Below, piece by piece: positions 1 through 11,080 of a DNA stretch of 64,000 nt. The stretch is from Vandiemenella viatica. Taxonomy: Eukaryota; Arthropoda; Insecta; Orthoptera; Morabidae. Under the pieces are notes generated by a model. It was not told the DNA's origin. It did no database searches and worked only from the letters and a program-made list of their open reading frames with translations. How positions within the stretch are numbered: position 1 is the stretch's first letter; each line of letters begins with the position of its first letter. A program made the translations under genes and the position numbers. The stretch lies in the NCBI GenBank assembly GCA_031002005.1, contig CM061919.1:172715121-172779120 (forward strand), given 5' to 3'.

Positions 1-8
1 AAATTTGT

Positions 9-1505
9 CTATTTCGTCATGCAAAAATCACAAATATAATTTTCTGCTGTATCGCTACCACTACAATCAGCATGAGCCCACTTGCCACAAAACACACATC
101 TAAACCAGAGCTCAGAACTACCAAATTCACCACAAACTAAACAGGTCTCCGTGTCGTCTGTAAACATATCAACGACGTCATCACAATCATCATCATCACC
201 ACATAACACTGACTCATCTATGTCCTCTTCTGAAGAAGTTTCCTCAAAAGATATTTGCCTGCGGCATGTTTTCTTTATTTTTGCTGATTTTGTGGTTGTC
301 TTACTTTTTCCATGCATTTTGCATATTTCTTTCTTTCCATCTTTCAACAAAATTTTAGTTATGTCTCCTGTTTGATTGTATAACAGTTTTTCTAATTTAA
401 CCTTGGCTTTCACCTCCTTTTCCTTCTTTTTTTTCTTAACTTCCAAAAGTGCAGCTTTCATTGGAGTTGCGGTAAGAATTGTAGAGTGCTTCTTTTTTAC
501 GTCGTTCGGCGTTGATCCAGCTTGATTGCGATACAAATGCAGGGGAGAAATTAATTTAAGTTTTCCCTCAAACTCAGCTGTATTTTCCTTATGATTTTTC
601 GCTGAGGCTGGTTTTCTTTTCTTGGGTTTAGATTTCAATTCACCTCCAGCAGTGAACCCTGATCCTCCAGGTACTGGATCTTCATACACGCCAGTCAAAT
701 TCAAATTGGGATGAGAGTCAATTGTTTCTGTATTGTTCTTCACAGGCTCTTCATTGACAGCTTTATCCTCATCTTGTTGATATATTTCCTCGGTTGTTAA
801 TTCACTAGCATTGTCTTGAATCACTGGAGTTTGAATATCTGCTTCAGGAATGAAGTCAACCTCAGTGAATTTTTCAGGATTGAACGGTAGAATTCCTGCT
901 GCTCTGAAGCCTGAAACTCCTTTGTCCATCGTTGCTACCTTCATGTAAGCTACATTAAAAATAGATGCTATATCATAAACTGTTATCTTCTGCAATCGGT
1001 TGACCCTTAAGAATCTGTCACATTCAGTGTTAAATGCCTTTTTAAGTGGACCATAAACAGTTAGATCCAGAGGCTGTAACCTGTGTGATGTATGTGGGGG
1101 TATGGATACAACTTTGATATGATTGGCCCTGCAGAATTCGAAGCTCTCTAAAGTGATGTGGCTACCGTGGTTATCCAAGATCAACAGCACTGGATCCTCC
1201 TCGCTAGGTTTGGTACTATCTTTGAAATGTTGGAGCCAATCTTTGAACAATTCTTCATTCGACCAGCCGTTATGTGAACATCTGTAAATGGCACCTGCTG
1301 GTCCATCTCTTTCTAAGAGAGGAGACATTCGTTTGCGTGGAAATATAAACATAGGAGGCACATATGTTCCAGAAGCACTGACAGCACAGACTACTGTAAT
1401 ATTTCTGCCTCTTTCCCAGCTTGTCACAGAGCCCACCTGTTTTTGACCCTTTGGAGCTAATATTTTTGCAGGTTTCTGTACAGTCGAAATTCCAGTCTCA
1501 TCCAT
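9..1505 (-). pseudogene. pogo-type transposase, DDE catalytic part with C-terminal PHD-like finger
   Basis: This 498-codon ORF encodes the RNase H-fold catalytic domain of a pogo/jerky-like transposase that would cut and paste the element. The three catalytic aspartates are visible: MDET at the start, LLILDNHGSH near residue 110, and RLQPLD near 146, a DD35D spacing. A long Lys/Glu-rich linker follows. The last 45 residues contain CLVCGEFGSSELWFRC, a CGKWAHADC block and a final CDFC pair, a C4HC3 PHD-like pattern. The coding frame continues upstream through KKQHFPATRVYN before a frameshift at a run of seven A residues (about 1541-1550). The ATG at 1505 is therefore probably internal rather than the true start. 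Confidence 0.85.
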
Positions 1506-1540
1506 GTTATATACTCTGGTAGCAGGGAAATGTTGTTTTT

Positions 1541-2032
1541 TTAGACCGCATCCAAGTTAGAAAAAAATATATTGACTTCACACTTGTTGAAGGCAAGAAT
1601 CCTATTAAGACTTGTTGCGGAGGGTTTTCTCAAACTTATGCTTGGGTTTCTTTTCTTGAAACCTGATACCCAGTCCTCTCCAGCCATTTTCTTGTCTTTA
1701 TTAAAATTATGTTTGATTTTCAATTTTTCAGCTAATTCGTAGGCAAGTCGTCGCAGTTCAGTTAAAGTAATTCCATAGAATGTATTAGCTAATTGTTTAA
1801 TATGATTTGTTAAAATTGTTTCTTGATCAGGTGTGAAAATTGATTTTCTACCCAAGGCTGGTTTATCAGTAGAATTTGACTTCAAACGGTCATGTAATGT
1901 AATTCTTGGAATATTTAACTCCGCCGCTACACTCTTAATTGATCTACCACTTTGAACTAGCTCAAAAGCTCGTTTTAACGTTTCTTCGGTCCATTTACCT
2001 CTCTCTGTAGTTCGTTTTCTGGATCTCGGCAT
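1541..2032 (-). pseudogene. pogo-type transposase, N-terminal DNA-binding part
   Basis: This ORF starts [20 protein letters not shown] and has a psq/CENP-B-like helix-turn-helix (residues about 12-50, with [20 protein letters not shown]) followed by a second CENP-B-type region containing [20 protein letters not shown]. It would bind the element ends. It ends at TAA inside the run TAAAAAAA, and the catalytic ORF at 9-1505 continues in another frame directly downstream, so the two were one protein. The single-base slip at a homopolymer could be a real inactivating mutation or a sequencing error. Confidence 0.85.
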
Positions 2033-2094
2033 CTAAAATAGGAAAATAACCAACATTTAGGGGACTAAAAACACCATTTAAAAATATACGGAGA

Positions 2095-2129
2095 TGGGGA
2101 AATACCGACACCATGTCGGTATTTCCCCA
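2095..2129. repeat. 16-bp-arm perfect inverted repeat in pogo-type element
   Basis: Arms 2095-2110 and 2114-2129 are perfectly complementary around a CCA spacer and carry the ATACCGACA motif also present in the terminal block near 2480. It lies just upstream of the transposase ATG (2032). It is probably a subterminal transposase-binding site, possibly an earlier terminal sequence. Confidence 0.6.
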
Positions 2130-2520
2130 CAGAGAGATGTCGACTTTACCCCGGGTGAACAATACAAAACATAAAATGTCCCCGAAGCTAACCTGTTCAC
2201 AAATAGCCAACAAAGAATACACTAAAATGTTCGCTAAATTGTATTATTTCTAAAGACTTTACCAGTTAGAACAATCGAATAATTGTTGAGAGACTTACCT
2301 TTAATTGCTTATGGGTCAGAATTTAGATCAAAATTCAAGAAAATACGTTTTTCACAGCACATCAACAATAAATAACTTGACAACAACTAGCTTACTGGGT
2401 ATTAGTTGTCTTGACTTCCGCTACGTGACGACACCTACCAGTAACACATGAAGTGCAACACGTTGCCAAATTTCACAGTGTCGGTATTGCCCGGGGTGTC
2501 GATTTTCCCCCGGTCTCCCC

Positions 2521-4700
2521 TTAACCAAGCTATTTCTGCGAGTTTGGAAACACTTGCGGACTACAACACAGATCGTTGTTTTAATACTTTTGATGAATTC
2601 AAAAGTAAACTGGCGAATTTTCTCGTTGGTGATGAATGGTTACTCCTGAAGAAAGTTAACTGTGTAGATTTTATTTTATTGAATGATATGCCTAATCCTG
2701 TCGTTACGTGTTCAGTGAGAGTCACTCAAAACCTCTCAGTAATTGTGTATAATGGAAGTATAGAGGTAAAAATGTTGTTTGGGAAGAAATTACCAAGTCA
2801 CATTAGTAATTTAAATCAAGTAAATGACATTATTGACAGCTGCTTTAGGAAATTTTCAATTAATAATATCAAAAGTACTCCTGTAGAGGAGTGCATCTCT
2901 GTAATTTTAAATCATCTTGATGTTTTATCAGAAAAAATTGCTGACTGTGATACCACAATAATGTTCTTAAAAGAGCAAATTTCAATAATTAATACATGCA
3001 AAACAAAAATCAGGTATTCATCTCATTTTCTAATATTTTGCAGTTTGTTCTTTACAATATCTCCTCATGCCTATCGCTACTTTAGAAGTTCTAAGTTGTT
3101 AAGGTTTCCATGTCCATCAACACTCAAACTGTTGTCCAGCAAGTTGATGACAAATCCTAAATTTGAGCAGAACACTGAACAACAATTGCATTATATATCA
3201 TTAAAATTTAAGTTGTTAACTGAAGACGATAAAACCGTAGTCTTACTCATGGATGAAGTTCATTTAAAATCGAATTTAGATTATAAGGGAGGCGATATTG
3301 TAGGTCATGCTTTCAATGATTGTGGAAATGCAACAAGTGCCTTTGTGTTTATGATAAACAGTTTAAAATCTAAATACAAAGATGTAGTACATATACTACC
3401 CGTGAAAAAAATGTCTGGGGAAATCTTACATTGCATTTTAAAGAGCATTATAGTTGGTTTAGAGAATATAGGTTTTAAGGTTTTGTCAGTTGTTTCTGAC
3501 AATCACTCGATTAATAGGAAAGCAATGTCACTTTTTTCTGATCCTCCAGATTTGAAAATATCATATGAACACCCTAAAGATCCTAAACGGAAGTTGTTTT
3601 TTGTGTTTGACCCTGTTCATATTTTAAAGTGCATTAGAAATAATTGGCTAAATGAAAAAAAACAGGAAATGATTTATCCCAGCTTTGAAAATCAAAATGT
3701 CAATTGTATTGCTTCATTTGAAGCTCTGAAAGAAATGCATTGTTTCGAAAAAAATAGCATTATTAAATTTGGGTATGGTTTAAATTTAAAAGCATTATAT
3801 CCCTCAGTATTGAAAGGCAAAATGTTAGTTTGGCATTAAAATTTTTAATAGAACCACAGTGAAAGCTTTATCGGAATTGGGTCCACAAAGACATTTCAGG
3901 TGCTGGGAAGATACCAGCAAATATATTGAGAAAATTTGCACTTGGTGGGACATAGTTAATGTTAAAACTCCATTAAAAGGGTTACGATTGAGAAATACAT
4001 TTCAAGAACCTATCACCCAAAATTCAGACCATATAACACAATTTTTAACTGGTTTTTTAAGTTGGGTGCGAAGTTGGGAAAATTTGCCTAATACTTTTGG
4101 AAAATTAAGTAAAGAAACTTTTTGTTCATTAAAACACTCAACGGAAGCGTTACTACAACTTTCAGAGTACTGGATCAATGTAGAGGCAATTCATATTTTC
4201 TATGTGGTAAAATCCAAACTGATAATTTAGAAGATAGATTTGGCAAGTATAGGCAACTTTCTGGTGCTCAGTATCATATTTCTGTTAGACAAATATTTGA
4301 ATCAGAAGGGAAGTTAAGAATACAAAGCGTGATGCCTTTGATTTTAAAGTCTCATACATATGGACATACATTTAGATGCAACCAAATTACCTGCACTTGT
4401 TTCAGATTTTTTAAAACGAAAGACACAAACACTGATAGAATTGAGAATTTACCTCACAATATTTTGAATATAACAGTTGACGATGACGACTTACAGTCTA
4501 TTAAAGATTATTTGTGGCCTATTATTACATATATTGCTGGTTACTGTTCATATGCATGTATTAAAACATTGAAATGTGATTTTTGTAAAGTGTTCTTAGT
4601 GACTGAACACAATGAACCTTGTAAATCTACATCAGATATTGCAGAGTCTTTCATTATTGCGAATGATAGAGGTGGATTGCAATATCCTAGTTTTGATTAG
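2521..4700 (+). pseudogene. P-element (THAP9-type) transposase, 5'-truncated, frameshifted
   Basis: Three frames make one P-element transposase. The first (to 3839) contains VVLLMDEVHLKSNLDYKGG, a first catalytic Asp, then VVSDNHSINRKA and FVFDPVHILKCIRNNWLN, which match the family's RNase H core with its GTP-binding insertion. The second (about 3832-4195) contains TWWDIVNVKTPLKG. The third (about 4195-4700) contains QTDNLEDRFGKYRQLSGAQ with the conserved final Glu, and a C-terminal YIAGYCSYACIKTLKCDFC segment. Frameshifts lie near 3832 and 4195. The N-terminal THAP zinc finger is absent; the reading frame enters directly from the pogo-type terminus at 2520. Family members normally start well upstream, so the 5' part is probably on the far side of the pogo insertion. 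Confidence 0.88.
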
Positions 4701-5233
4701 TTCATTGTGTTAGTTACGTATATGTAGTAGTACAGAAACTAATTTCTACTGAATTGGAAGATACCTTTTTAAATTAGGAAACCAAAAAAAAAGCAGTTTG
4801 CAAAATTAATTTTACCTCTCTTACCGGAGGATATTTTTTTGGGACATAATTGCACAAAACACGATAAATCTGTCGTTTTAAAAATATGTTTTGAGCAGTT
4901 CAATCAATAATTTTACTGAATAATTATACCAAGAACAAAAATGATTCATTATTAACAAAAATATGCCACAGGTTAAAAGGATGAAAACTGGTATAAGATT
5001 TGTCACAGTTGTGCATAAAATTTATAGTCAGTAAAAAAAGTATATTCTGTATGATTTATATTCTGTATACTCTTGCATTCAGAAATAAATACCTTCAACT
5101 TTTGAATGTAAATTCATTCATTTTATTTGGTCCTGTACATCATTTACATACAACTTGTATGATGAATTAGGACAAATCAAGGTACAGTACATCGATATTA
5201 TTCTTATCTTATATTTCATTTTTCCATTATAAT
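4701..5233. other. AT-rich non-coding sequence after P element
   Basis: No coding potential seen. It probably includes the 3' end of the P element; an AATAAA hexamer at about 5083 could be its polyadenylation signal. I could not identify the P-element terminal inverted repeat. Confidence 0.4.
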
Positions 5234-5530
5234 TTAAATGCAGACCATGTCTGGTGTATTGGTATCTAACCTTTCTATTTCAAAGTTTAAGTTTAACCTT
5301 TTCTTATCACTACTTGAACTATTAATGTCTTTTAGCATGTTATCATTAAAACTACTAATTAGACTGTTCATATTTGGTTTTTCATATATATATGGCACTG
5401 GATTTAAGATGGCATTTGTCTTTTTATTTACATCTATCAGTTTACCTGCTATATTCTTGAAAATATCATTATTATATCCTATATCGTTTGTTCCACCCAT
5501 TGGTACAGGAAAAATTAGGATCAGGTTTCC
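5234..5530 (-). pseudogene. LINE ORF1 fragment, SGNH/GDSL-like domain
   Basis: The minus frame contains VPMGGTNDIGYNNDIFKNIA followed by NAILNPVPYIY. It matches the GGTND block and downstream sheet of the SGNH-hydrolase-like domain found in ORF1 of several CR1/Jockey-type LINEs. The order of pieces suggests it belongs with the minus-strand PHD-like fragment at 7935-8190: together they would be the C- and N-terminal parts of one ORF1, separated by the plus-strand LINE-A sequence between them. Confidence 0.5.
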
Positions 5531-5990
5531 AGTCATGAATTTCTTCAAACCTAGTGCTAGTCTTGGTCAGGTAGTAGAAGATATAGGTTCTTTGTGTAAG
5601 GATTTCACAGATGAAGATCATGTAGTGATAGTGGGAGGAGCGGGAAATAGTTTGGGCAGGAATGATAGGTATAGTATCAGAGATGACCTGGAGAAAATAG
5701 CAGAGGCAACGTGCCACACTCGGGTCAGTGTGATGTCGGTCTTGAGATGCTATGATTGGCCACAGATGAACTCTGCTGTGAGGTGAGTGAATCTGGAACT
5801 GGAAGGGTATCTTATGTCTGATATTGGCTCTGGCATGGGCTTGGTAACTGTAGATGCTATTGATAGGTGGGGTTATACTAGGCATGGCCTACATCTCAAT
5901 AGCAGAGGGGAAGGGGGTTCTTTCAGCTCTCATAGCAAAACAATTAATTGGGGCCACAAATTCACATGAAAATATTCCTGTTGTTAATGG
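5531..5990 (+). pseudogene. LINE-A ORF1, SGNH/GDSL-like esterase domain
   Basis: Plus-strand frames read FFKPSASLGQVVEDIGSLC, DHVVIVGGAGNSLGRN, VMSVLRCYDWPQMNSAVR and YTRHGLHLNSRGEG, in the order seen in the SGNH-hydrolase-like ORF1 of CR1/Jockey-type retrotransposons, including the C-terminal His block (HGLHLN). One in-frame stop (TGA, about 5784-5786) and a frameshift near 5910 break it. It is 5'-truncated inside the domain and runs into ORF2 about 120 bp downstream. It closely resembles the LINE-X ORF1 at 60430-61320. Confidence 0.7.
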
Positions 5991-6094
5991 TGTTAGGGCA
6001 GCTCCTTTTTTAGATTAGGATCATGTATTAGGCAGAGAGTTTTAAAAGAAATTAGTTTAAACAATAATGAGTTTGCAGATACCAAAATTAAAAA

Positions 6095-7935
6095 ATGTGT
6101 AGGGATTAATTTATTACATCAGAATATCAGAGGGTTAGCAAATAAAGTGGATGAATTGCTAGTCCACATAAATGAATTAAATGATATCAATAGAATTGAT
6201 GTTTTATGCTTGTCTGAACACCATTTAACTTCAGGAATAGGTATGTCAAATGTAACTGACTTTAATTTAGCTTCTCATTATTGTAGAACGAACTTGGAGA
6301 AAGGAGGAGTTGTCACTTATGTTAGAAATGGTTATAGTTTTGAGGATATAAGTATTAGCAAATATTGTGTTGACCAACATTTTGAGCCTGTGCTACACAG
6401 CTAAGTTTCAATAATGAAATTTTCATAATAGTAACAGTATGTAGAGCACCATCGGGAAACTTTTCTGTTTTTATGTACCAGTTTTGAACTCTTATTAACA
6501 TTTTTAAGCAGAAAAGAAGTCAACATAGTCGTATGTGGTGATTTTAATGTAGATTTTCTAAATAACTTACCCTGTACAGTCATGTTAGAATCATTAGTCA
6601 GTTCATTCAATTTAACTCAGGTAGTTAATTTTCCAACTAGAATAATGAATAATAGTCACTTAGCTATAGACAATGTTTTCCTAGATACCTCAAAATTCAG
6701 TTATACCATCAAGCCATCCATCAATAGACTTTAGGATCACGATGCCCAGTTATTAACCATCAACACTTCAATAGGAACTAGCACTAAGAGTAATGTCTTT
6801 AAACTTCAGTGTGTAATAAAGTGTGGTTTTAGAAAGTGCCTGAATACCACAAACTGGGAACAGGTTTACAGTGCTCAAGGTATGGATGAAAAATACAACA
6901 TTTTTAGTAACATGGTATTAACTTTCTTTGAAAGTTGCTTCCCCTTGAAAAAGTGTCGTGCTTCTCAAAAAGAACAAAAGCCTTGGATAACTATTAGCAT
7001 TAGAACATCATGCATTAATAAAAGGAAGTTTTATGTTGCCTCTAGGAACAGTGAGAATGCTAATGTTAAAACACATTAAAAACAGTACTGCAAAATACTG
7101 AAAAAGCTTATTAAAGAATCTAAAAGTATGTACTACAAACATAAAATTCATGATTCTTAAAATAAAATTAAGACAATATGGTGAAACAGGATAGAGTGAC
7201 AAAAATATCATTACTTGTTTGATTAAAGAAAATTCAGTAGAATCTAATTTTTCAATTGCTGATTATTTTAATAAACATTTTTTATCTGTTGCTGATAAGT
7301 TGACTGCTAATAGCTCAGTGACACACAGTATGGATTTTGTCAAAAAAGGCTTCCAAGAAAAATTTAACTCTGTCTATAAAATTAGCTACCCCAGAAGAAA
7401 TAAGGAAAATTATCAAATCTGTTAAGAGCAAATACTCAAGTGGTTATGATGGGATTTCCAGCAGATTAATTAAATTGTGCTCCACAGAATTAAGTAATAT
7501 ACTAAGTTATCTATTTAATATATCTTTACTTGAGGGTACTTTTCCAGAAAGGCTTAAGTATGCTGTAGTTAAACCACAACAGCCTTCTCCAAAGTTTTTG
7601 AGAAATCAATGTACAATAGAGTTTATGAACATCTAAAAAATAATAATATTCTAACTAAATCACAATTTGGTTTTAAAAAGGGTCATTCAACAGAACAAGC
7701 TATATTTGCATTCACTGACAATATTTTAGAAGGAATAAATGATGAATTAATTCCTGTGGGAATATTTTGTGACTTATCTAAAGCATTTGACTGTGTAGAT
7801 CATAAAATTCTGATACAGAAACTTAAGTATTATGGTATAGATGGCATTGTTAATAAATGGCTTAGTTCTTACATTCTAAATAGAAAACAGAAAGTGTTAA
7901 TGGAGAATTTTAAGGCTGCCTTAAGAGGTCCACTG
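6095..7935 (+). pseudogene. LINE-A ORF2: AP endonuclease and truncated reverse transcriptase
   Basis: The endonuclease begins with NLLHQNIRGLANKVDEL and DVLCLSEHHLTS and continues in another frame with VVCGDFNVDFL (about 6520). The reverse transcriptase contains KYSSGYDGISSRLIKL, then SQFGFKKGHSTEQA and GIFCDLSKAFDCVDHKIL with the first catalytic Asp. About 60 bp carrying the usual NYRPISL block is missing near 7590. The sequence stops at about 7935, before the FADD motif, so the 3' half of the RT and the 3' UTR are absent. Multiple stops and shifts make it inactive. Ordinary LINE insertions lose the 5' end, so the lost 3' end points to a later rearrangement. Confidence 0.8.
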
Positions 7936-8190
7936 TTTTGAGTGGAAATTAATTTCATCTTTGCACTTTTCTTTAATTGTTTGAGTGGTTTTCTTAACCT
8001 TTTTCTTTATTTCTGTTGCACCTGTAACATTTTCCAACATACTGTTTGCCAGATTTATCGTCTTTTTATTTTTAAACAATGCCGAGTTTTCGATACCGAA
8101 CCTCACAATACAGTCATCACAACAAAACCTTATTTTACCATTTTTTGCAGCATTTACCATACGATATTCGTTCCTTGAAATGTATTAAAT
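7935..8190 (-). pseudogene. LINE ORF1 N-terminal fragment with PHD-like Cys/His pattern
   Basis: The minus frame reads YISRNEYRMVNAAKNGKIRF followed by CCDDC, then a Lys-rich probable coiled-coil segment. This matches the end of the PHD-like zinc finger at the N-terminus of CR1-type ORF1 proteins. It points away from LINE-A and abuts it at about 7935. It is likely the N-terminal half of the ORF1 whose C-terminal part lies at 5234-5530. Confidence 0.45.
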
Positions 8191-11080
8191 ATTTTCATAA
8201 AAAAATTTTTTCGTTTTATTTTTAATAATTCCCCAAAACTTAAGAAAATAACTATAAGCTGACAACACATTGAGTTCTACTAATTGTTCTCATTAAAACG
8301 TAATTTGGTTGTCTAAATCAAATCAGGAAAATATTGTCAAGAGAGCTGAACTAAATAGTAGATACATGACATATGGATGAATCGATGACTACTATCTGTG
8401 ACGTCACAAACACAGTCGCCTGGCCTTGTTTTCTCGGTGGTGCCGGCTCACTCGACCAAGTCATTCAACATAATGTGATAAAAATGGCGGCCGGGTCTCC
8501 TTTATCAAAGTGACCTACTGACCTAGACAATAGTCTATCTGTAAAAAGTTTTCCTCAGCTGAGTGTTACCAGAAATTCACAAGATGAAGAGCGTAACAAG
8601 ACAAGTGTAGTGATGTGTTGGGTTTTGTTATTAGAGCTTCCAGACCGGTAAAAATGAATTTTGAAGTTTAGTTAATTTAAAAGCATATTTGTTTCGCGTA
8701 TTGTCAAACGTCATCCTAAGTCTCAGGAAAAATGCTTCACCTCAAAGCTTTAAAATCTCAAGTTAATATTATTTCCAAAATGTTCTCCGGCCTCTGCCGA
8801 GTCCAACGGTGTAAAAATCTTTCAAATCGGTTAAGGCTATCAGAAGTTATAGAATTTCTAAATTTTACTGTTTTTTATTTAAAGCCGGTTGTGTCCTGAA
8901 ACTAAATTTAAATCGAACCTTTATTTATTTTAAGTACTTTAGAAAAGTTTTTAGTTCGTGAAATATGTTAGTTAGTGAGTTATTGAATTTTAAAAGTTCG
9001 CTGCTACGACGACATCACCACGTCGGCTGTTATTTACTTATATTTTCTTTTTATTGGTTGATGGTTATCGGAAACTTAAAGGATATTAACTGGCTGGTTA
9101 GTTTACTTAGTTACCTTTACTTTTAAAGCTCTGAAACTATTTAGATGTGGTGGAATTAAATATTGAAATGCACTCCATGTGGAGATGCATTAAACTTCAT
9201 ATTTACTGCTTTAAATTGGTCTGGAACTGCGAGTTATTAGTGAATTTAAAATCAAATGGTGAATTTCTAATTATTAAAGTGCTTTACAGTGTTTAATTCA
9301 GTGGAATATTAGTGTTATGGTAGTGTAAACAACTTGTGTATTTTGCTTCAGGATTATTACGGATTACGCTCATCTAGGTGAGTTAATGGTTTTAATTTTA
9401 TTAGAAACTTCTCATTTATGGTTGTTATGTGTGGTTTATTTGCTTTTCTGAACTTAAAGTGTTGTTATTTCGGTTTCAACTATGGTATCGTGCACTGATG
9501 TTAACCTCAAACTTTGCCGGATTTTAAATGAATCTCGAAAATAGAGAGTAAGGTAGCTTACAATCATCATGCACTCAAGCAATTCATTCTGAATAGTTTA
9601 CTGGTACCTTTAAATGTTGTGGATCCTTGCAAATGACCTTTTAATTCTTTTTCAACTCCAACTGAAATTAATTAATTCCTGAAACACTTATCTATTATCA
9701 GGTTCATCGTTTTCAAAGTATTCTCACACAGCAAGTTCCAAAGCACCAATAAATCATATTTAACAATTTAATTTAGAATGTTCCCTTTCCTATCCACGTG
9801 CATGTTATATTTAACAACAGCGAAGTAGTACTGAGAATTAAGTTGACTTCAAAAATTATTATTTCCAAGCACTGCTAAACAATGCACATTGATAGTATGA
9901 CCTGCTGATTTTTAATTGGTCTTAATTTTTTTACAGTAAGATGTACCAAATAGGAACTCCTTGCCCCTGAACAGAACACATGGAAAACAGAAAAATTCAT
10001 TTTTCACATTGTATCCACATATAAATACAAATCATGGTTAAATTTCCTCAACCGAGATACTTTAGCACTTTCTTATTGGTACAAAATGTTTATGTGTGGT
10101 ATATGTCTTCCTAAATTTATAACATTAATTTTTTAATTGTAGGATAGTAGCAAAATGAATTCTTTAATAACTCACTAATATGATTCATCCCACAATGACA
10201 AATAAACACTCTTTGATAATTACAAGATCTGACCAGGATTCAAACCACAAACTGCAGACTGTAAGGTCTGGCATGGTTTCCTGCATCCAGTAAAAAATAT
10301 CTCAGTGATTCCCCCTAGGTCATGTGACAAAAACCAAAGCTGCTGCTGTGCTCCACCAACAGTGTTACTATTTTGTTTTGAGTTCCATAATGTTGCAGAG
10401 CCCGCATGTCTGTCAGATATCGCTACTTGCAGTCTCCGTCCCTTCCAAATTTCCACAAAACTGCCAGTGATTTGAGGCATATGGTGACTGTTTCTGTGAC
10501 AACATAACAGTTTATTGATGTTGTAAGAGGACCAGCTAAATTCCCATAGTATTCAGTGTTAACGGAGTGATTATAGCCGGCTTCTAGGCGGCACGGCCAG
10601 CAGCGTAACACAAGCACGCACCTAATAACATCAGTCTGCCTCGGGAAGTCTAGCTTAGCGCACCGATGTAATAGACAGTTCGCGATTTACTACCAACAGG
10701 ACCACTTTGTACCCCATTTCGGCAACTGGAATCTAAATTCAAGATAGCGATGGTGCAGCTAACATATTGCGTGGGATAGGAGTTATGTTGCCATGTTTGT
10801 GAAAGTTTCAGTGTATGAATAACTGCAATAAACCGGAACTTATTTTGTAACTTCTGTTTCTTTATGTAAAAACTTTCTAATCCGTATCGGACTGCCATCA
10901 CTCAAGCCAAAGAACTTACGCAGCCTTTCAATTAAAATTATAACATCTTTAATAGACTATAGTTGTTCTAGCAGCTATTGTCCTCGCAGTTTGGCAATAC
11001 TGCGTCATCAACAATCGCCAAGGCCATCACCCTGACAAGTAGAAACATCAAGAAGAAGATACTATTGGACAGGTTAGTGA
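8191..11080. other. non-coding stretch with weak repeat similarity
   Basis: No gene found. A moderately GC-rich patch at 8390-8640 and the GC-rich patch at 10560-10670 stand out from the AT-rich surroundings. The segment about 8880-9562 shares short blocks (CCTGAAACTA, GAAATTTAAAGTGC-like and a terminal GTAGCTTACAA) with the unclassified repeats at 16052-17963 and 53373-55010, and may be a third divergent copy. Short ORFs in 10220-10901 do not resemble any protein I know. Confidence 0.35.

Larger units (their letters stand above)
1..2520 (-). mobile_element. pogo-type (DDE_1) DNA transposon, one end outside window
   Basis: The element runs on the minus strand. Its upstream terminus is near 2520, where GC-rich sequence (2478-2519) switches abruptly to P-element coding sequence; the other end lies before base 1. 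It carries an N-terminal helix-turn-helix ORF and a DDE catalytic ORF in different frames. The terminal block at 2480-2519 and an internal block at 2110-2157 share the motifs GTCGACA and ATACCGACA in the same order, which look like transposase-binding repeats. The junction reads CCCC-TTAA, but because the other end is missing neither target duplication nor TIR can be proved. Confidence 0.75.

Noticed and set aside
10220..10330. tRNA-like sequence on the minus strand with a GGTTTGAATCC B-box-like motif
   Set aside because: No convincing A box, acceptor stem or cloverleaf could be formed. Isolated B-box-like matches are common.
10220..10901. Three overlapping minus-strand ORFs in a GC-richer patch
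   Set aside because: No motif, codon pattern or homology recognised. They overlap each other in different frames.
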